Shown one piece after another: positions 7,201 to 9,425 of a stretch of DNA of 9,425 bases (its first letter is position 1; each line of letters starts with the position of its first letter). The position numbers and the translations under genes are program-made. Under the pieces are notes generated by a model. That model made no database searches, was not told the origin of the DNA, and was given only the letters and a program-made list of their open reading frames with translations. The stretch covers positions 2,557 through 11,981 of the forward strand of contig DNPQ01000172.1 of the NCBI GenBank assembly GCA_003501335.1, written 5' to 3'. The stretch is from Bacillota bacterium (GTDB lineage Bacteria; Bacillota; UBA4882; UBA8346).

Positions 7201-7452
7201 GGTGGCATGTTCGCAGAGCTGATGACCGCCGGCAGAGCAAGTACAATAGGGATTGATTTTGAATTGGCTGGTCGTTAAGTCCAGATTAATATCGACGCCA
7301 TAGGCGTTTTTTTCTTTGACAATGGCTCTCAGTTGATAGTGTCCGTTCTGATCGCTGAATGAATAAGACTTGATTGCACCTGAATTATAAAATGAGACAG
7401 CTTTTTCGAAAGTAACATCTCCAGCGGTAACTTGCAATTGTTCCATTAACAT
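4264..7452 (-). CDS. SWIM zinc-finger SNF2-family ATPase (upstream paralog)
   Basis: This is a 1062-residue SNF2-family DNA-dependent ATPase, built like its downstream neighbour. It has a SWIM zinc finger (C70-x-C72-x7-C80-x-H82), which in this family is thought to bind DNA or protein. A SNF2-associated middle region runs to about residue 580, followed by the two-lobed motor. The motor carries Walker A DDMGLGKT (GKT 617-619), Ia CPRSLLYNW near 639, DEAQ 708-711, TGTPIEN 736-742, FSQF near 905-908, and QATDRVYRIGQQ at 985-996. No key residue is missing. By hand alignment, 46 of 56 residues around motifs V-VI match the downstream paralog, while the N-terminal half is clearly more diverged. The ATG 7450-7452 has GGAG (7461-7464) 8 nt upstream; a second ATG two codons on is too far from it. 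The last 12 residues (DDSCLQ to NVL) extend past the point where the paralog stops. A terminator at 7519-7563 separates it from the kinase gene, so it needs a promoter within about 65 nt upstream; none is convincing by eye. Confidence 0.92.
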   Translation of the reverse strand: MLMEQLQVTAGDVTFEKAVSFYNSGAIKSYSFSDQNGHYQLRAIVKEKNAYGVDINLDLTTSQFKINPYCTCSAGGHQLCEHATAVIYQFLANDLPKLNPARIKSGKPQGIEQLKALNSGPDKQALSYQIGGLDTAGESFQITLTAGEGESIFASHLIDCLGDVNYSPHQREKLLKALNSFDFLVLNYLENNFSSKDLALRAVFLPKSKANLELILSIIENHQAVNHQGQLLKLGDILKPQVYLNGSESCLQFDYDLNEFQFLGILNPELNYVLAGDTLHLIERGGLEQLADNKIIIAPEQLGETLFEILPQLGEKINLELGPEFKLQTLKLQQPEIRIDFGYQKNSNRILCNPMVRIHEQIYQGQDCRQVLTEDFSYQRSNTDPKQWSIIDRQPLQNLLRFLERNKFEYTAGQWQICEQGPLLKFMLNGMENLPVDWQVTTDATFKNFKITPLTLEPQVKVEMKSDIDWFDLQIYYNLGGNTYSHQEILRMLEKTPEGNYIKAGNQWFYIAGATQFDFLERALVDHAQNAGPLRQQSYHLPYLRQLLQEQGITLQGNTLFDQFATDISHEHPITASPVPDTLQGELRSYQKEGYYWLRFLHQYHFGGILADDMGLGKTVQVLTLIKSLKDQSSSLIICPRSLLYNWAAEIEKFYPKTAYLVYYGSPEVRSKLKTSFDKQEIIITTYDIIVSDIDLLADYPFYYCILDEAQQIKNYRTERAQDCKKIKAGFRLVLTGTPIENRLEDLWSLFDFLMPDYLGSQGQFKTAYVETAKRPGSKKLAILKQKIAPFMLRREKATVLPNLPPKVTMIRNVLMSQLQEDTYRSILKEVKQAIISSIANVGLEKSRLTVLSALTKLRQLCDHPSLVLPEVSTGEDSGKIDALMELIDEAVGGYGPAQHKIVVFSQFVRMLQLIRVKLEQAGINYAYLDGSTSDRMERIQYFNNTPEIPVFLISLKAGGVGINLTAADTVIHTDPWWNPMIEEQATDRVYRIGQQKQVMVYKLITVGTVEEKLLQLQNRKKAIFDAMIQNQDEPLTSLAWEDIRELFELDDSCLQSGKNVL

Positions 7453-7518
7453 GGTGGGAGCTCCATTTCAATCGTGTTGACCCGTAAAGGTTTTAAAGTG
7501 AATTTGTGGGTAATCCAT

Positions 7519-7563
7519 AAAAAAGCACGGAAATAAATAACGCAGAGTTTTTATTTTCGTGCT
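7519..7563 (-). terminator. Intrinsic terminator of the two-component operon
   Basis: The arms 7524-7537 and 7550-7563 form a 14-bp stem, interrupted only by one G/T position, closed by a 12-nt loop. The minus strand then runs into six T (7519-7524; the last base of the stem overlaps the run). It starts 55 nt past the histidine kinase stop. The rest of the 166-bp gap (7453-7518 and 7564-7618) shows only the ribosome binding site of the upstream ATPase gene and AT-rich sequence. Confidence 0.85.
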
Positions 7564-7618
7564 GATGGTAAATTATATATTTTGATAATTGCTTTAAAAA
7601 ACCTTCTTTTAGTTTACA

Positions 7619-9103
7619 TTACGAAACTTGCTGAATAACTGCTCCCTGTGGTAATTCAAACCAGAACTCTACGCCGTTGGACCGGTTGATAACTCCGAAA
7701 TTGCCCTGATGCTGTTCGATAATCGCTCTAACGATCGATAATCCCAAACCGGTTCCACCATAGGAGCGGGTATGCGCCTTATCAACTTTATAAAAGCTAA
7801 ACCATATTTTATCCAAGGCATCTTCCGGGATGGGGTCACCGGAGTTAAAAACGGAAACTTTGACCCGACGGTCTTTGACGGTAATGGAAATTTGCAATAG
7901 GTTATCGCCATGAATATGTCCGATCGCGTTATTGATATAATTGACCAGGACTTGTTCAATACGATAAATATCCGCACAGACATAAGCATCTTGATCTTTA
8001 TACAGTTCCAGGCCGATGGCTTTATCTTTGATTATTAGCTGATATTTATCAAGGACATCCTCTGAGAGCTGGGCTAAATCGAATACTTCCGTATCAAGCA
8101 CCATGCATCCGGAATCTATTTCCGACAAATCCAATAAATTGCGCACCAGCTTATTCATTTTGGTAATTTCATCGATAATGACTTCGCAGTAAAAATTTTT
8201 ATCTTGCTCATTATCGACGACATTCAGCTTAAGGCCTTCGGCGTAGCCTTGGATCAGGGCTATCGGTGTTTTTAATTCGTGGGATACATTGGAGATAAAC
8301 TCCTTGCGATTTTCGTCGATCTTTTTCTGATGTTCGTTATCCAGTTGCAATAGTTGATTGGCCTTTTGCAGGTCATGAATGGATTTTCCCAATTGCTCAG
8401 ACAACGAGTTGATGCTTTGCCCGAGTTCGCCAATTTCATCCTGGGTTTTGACCGGGTACATCTTGGAAAAATCTAACTTTACCATATTTTGAGCAATTGC
8501 ATTCAATTCCAGAATGGGTTTAGTAAATCTTTTCGAATAGAATGAAGTAAAAACACCTCCGATGATCAAGGTTAGAATTCCAGTCAGCAAAAAAAACTGA
8601 TTGGAGATAGCAACGTTTTCCTGAATTTCGGGTAGCGGAGTACCCATCCACAGATGGTCGCCATTTCGCAAAGTAGCTGTAAAGTTCAGAAATTGAACAT
8701 TCTCATTGAATCGTCTGATATTTACATAATAAGACGGTTTTGACCAATCAGTTGTTTGGACGATAAAACGCGGAACTTTGGGCTTATCATCGTGCATCGG
8801 CTGGGGTGACAGTCCCGGCGGCCTGGGATTGAAGGCATATTTGACTCTGAAGTTTTTATCCAGGATCAAGATATCAGTTCCATGGGTATGGGTTAATTTT
8901 TCAAACCGGGGAATTAGTTTTTCGGCATTGCCGCGGTAAATTTTATTGATATAAAGATATTCATGATAGAGAGCCCTGCCTTTTTGGGCTAAATGATATC
9001 GGGTCAATAAATTTAAATTCAAGAATATCGATAATAACACAAAAAAAATGATTAAAGAACTGATTCCCCAGAAAAGCTTGGTCCTAATCGAGCTGGTCAT
9101 CAT
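7619..9103 (-). CDS. Membrane-bound sensor histidine kinase
   Basis: This 494-residue kinase autophosphorylates on His and passes the phosphate to the overlapping response regulator. Transmembrane helix 1 spans about 11-33 and helix 2 about 168-190, enclosing an external sensor region of about 130 residues with a Pro-rich stretch at 93-111. HAMP follows at about 191-245, then a linker helix. HisKA carries phospho-acceptor H275 in SNVSHELKTP. The HATPase_c domain has an N box (N388, N391, N392), a G1-like NSGDPIP at 420-426, the F-box FSFYK near 436, and GGTGLGLS at 449-456. The G1 box has Asn where many kinases have Asp, a variant common in Gram-positive kinases. The overall plan is VanS/PhoR-like, but the ligand cannot be inferred. 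ATG 9101-9103 has GAGGTG 4 nt upstream; the next codon is also ATG and is an equally possible start. It overlaps the regulator gene by 20 nt, so translational coupling is likely. Confidence 0.93.
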   Translation of the reverse strand: MMTSSIRTKLFWGISSLIIFFVLLSIFLNLNLLTRYHLAQKGRALYHEYLYINKIYRGNAEKLIPRFEKLTHTHGTDILILDKNFRVKYAFNPRPPGLSPQPMHDDKPKVPRFIVQTTDWSKPSYYVNIRRFNENVQFLNFTATLRNGDHLWMGTPLPEIQENVAISNQFFLLTGILTLIIGGVFTSFYSKRFTKPILELNAIAQNMVKLDFSKMYPVKTQDEIGELGQSINSLSEQLGKSIHDLQKANQLLQLDNEHQKKIDENRKEFISNVSHELKTPIALIQGYAEGLKLNVVDNEQDKNFYCEVIIDEITKMNKLVRNLLDLSEIDSGCMVLDTEVFDLAQLSEDVLDKYQLIIKDKAIGLELYKDQDAYVCADIYRIEQVLVNYINNAIGHIHGDNLLQISITVKDRRVKVSVFNSGDPIPEDALDKIWFSFYKVDKAHTRSYGGTGLGLSIVRAIIEQHQGNFGVINRSNGVEFWFELPQGAVIQQVS

Positions 9104-9425
9104 TTTTCACCTCAAAGCGGTATCCAAATCCGCGAACGGTTTGGATATAGTCGCCTTTTGCCCCCAGCTTTAAACGGAGCTTTTTGATATGCGTATCCAC
9201 AGTCCTGCTGTCACCAAAGTAATCAAAATCCCACACAGCATTTAAAATCTGATCCCGGCTTAGCGCAACGCCTTCATTCTCTACGATGTAAAGTAATAGT
9301 TCATATTCTTTGGGGCTTAAATCAATGACATTACCGTCTACCGATACGTAATGCCCGTTCTTGTTGATTTGGAGGCCATTAAATTCTATAATTGGTTTAG
9401 CTTTACCGGTTTCTTCAACCAATCG
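9084..9425 (-). CDS. OmpR/PhoB-family response regulator, C-terminal part (partial)
   Basis: The window holds the last 113 codons of a two-component regulator, including the whole DNA-binding domain. It is a winged helix: N-terminal beta strands, then LSPKEYELLLYIVENEG, the Trp-Asp element AVWDFDYF, recognition helix region SRTVDTHIKKLRLKLG, and the wing YIQTVRGFGYRFEV. These are standard for the Trans_reg_C family. The frame is still open at base 9425, so the receiver domain with its phospho-accepting Asp should lie beyond the right edge. A TTG at 9420-9422 is only an internal codon in the interdomain linker. The gene precedes and overlaps the histidine kinase gene, the usual order for such pairs. 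Target genes are unknown. Confidence 0.93.
   Translation of the reverse strand, partial: RLVEETGKAKPIIEFNGLQINKNGHYVSVDGNVIDLSPKEYELLLYIVENEGVALSRDQILNAVWDFDYFGDSRTVDTHIKKLRLKLGAKGDYIQTVRGFGYRFEVKNDDQLD

Noticed and set aside
1088..7452. DISARM-like or other SNF2-based defence island
   Set aside because: The ATPases have the SWIM/SNF2-associated architecture of housekeeping-type bacterial SNF2 proteins. No methyltransferase, nuclease, phospholipase D or other defence gene is present in the window.
7838..7858. Kinase G1 box with Asn in place of Asp as a sign of a dead kinase
   Set aside because: NSG is a common variant in Gram-positive kinases, and the H box, N box and GTGLGLS loop are intact.
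9420..9422. TTG as the start of a stand-alone winged-helix protein
   Set aside because: The frame is open to the window edge, and the residues here look like the linker of a normal receiver plus winged-helix regulator; the receiver is simply outside the window.

Overview
The window looks like a chromosomal segment from a diderm (outer-membrane-bearing) member or relative of the Firmicutes. This is inference. The pointers are strong GGAGG-type ribosome binding sites, GTG and TTG starts, two very large SWIM-SNF2 ATPases of a type known from Bacillus and Clostridium relatives, a VanS/PhoR-like two-component pair, and a small secreted beta-barrel-like protein ending in Phe. No phylogenetic marker gene is present. 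All convincing genes lie on the minus strand, so the window reads right to left.

Right end (about 7619-9425): the 3' part of an OmpR/PhoB-family response regulator (cut by the window edge) overlaps by 20 nt a complete membrane histidine kinase. This signalling operon ends in a good intrinsic terminator at 7519-7563.

Centre (1088-7452): two adjacent, paralogous SNF2-family helicase-like ATPases of 1062 and about 1052 residues. Each has an N-terminal SWIM zinc finger, a long SNF2-associated middle region and a complete SNF2 motor. They form an apparent two-gene unit. The downstream gene probably starts at a TTG codon that aligns with the paralog's ATG and sits behind a GGTGAT Shine-Dalgarno. 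A TGCTATAAT extended -10-like sequence lies exactly over the stop codon of the first ATPase gene.

Left part (269-1087): a gene for a 226-residue secreted protein with the build of a small outer-membrane beta-barrel. It has its own candidate extended -10 promoter, a perfect 11-bp hairpin in its leader, a GGAGGT site that sets a GTG start, and an intrinsic terminator at 195-232. Three perfect or near-perfect palindromes around this gene share the core ATCCAT/ATGGAT.

Left edge (1-132): a degenerate 21-bp tandem repeat that continues out of the window. It is open in one plus-strand frame and would encode a basic heptad-repeat tail ending at a stop at 130-132. Whether it is coding is unresolved.

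The three units look separately transcribed, and nothing in the sequence ties the kinase/regulator pair to the ATPases. The most unusual feature is the tandem pair of full-length, catalytically intact SWIM-SNF2 paralogs.
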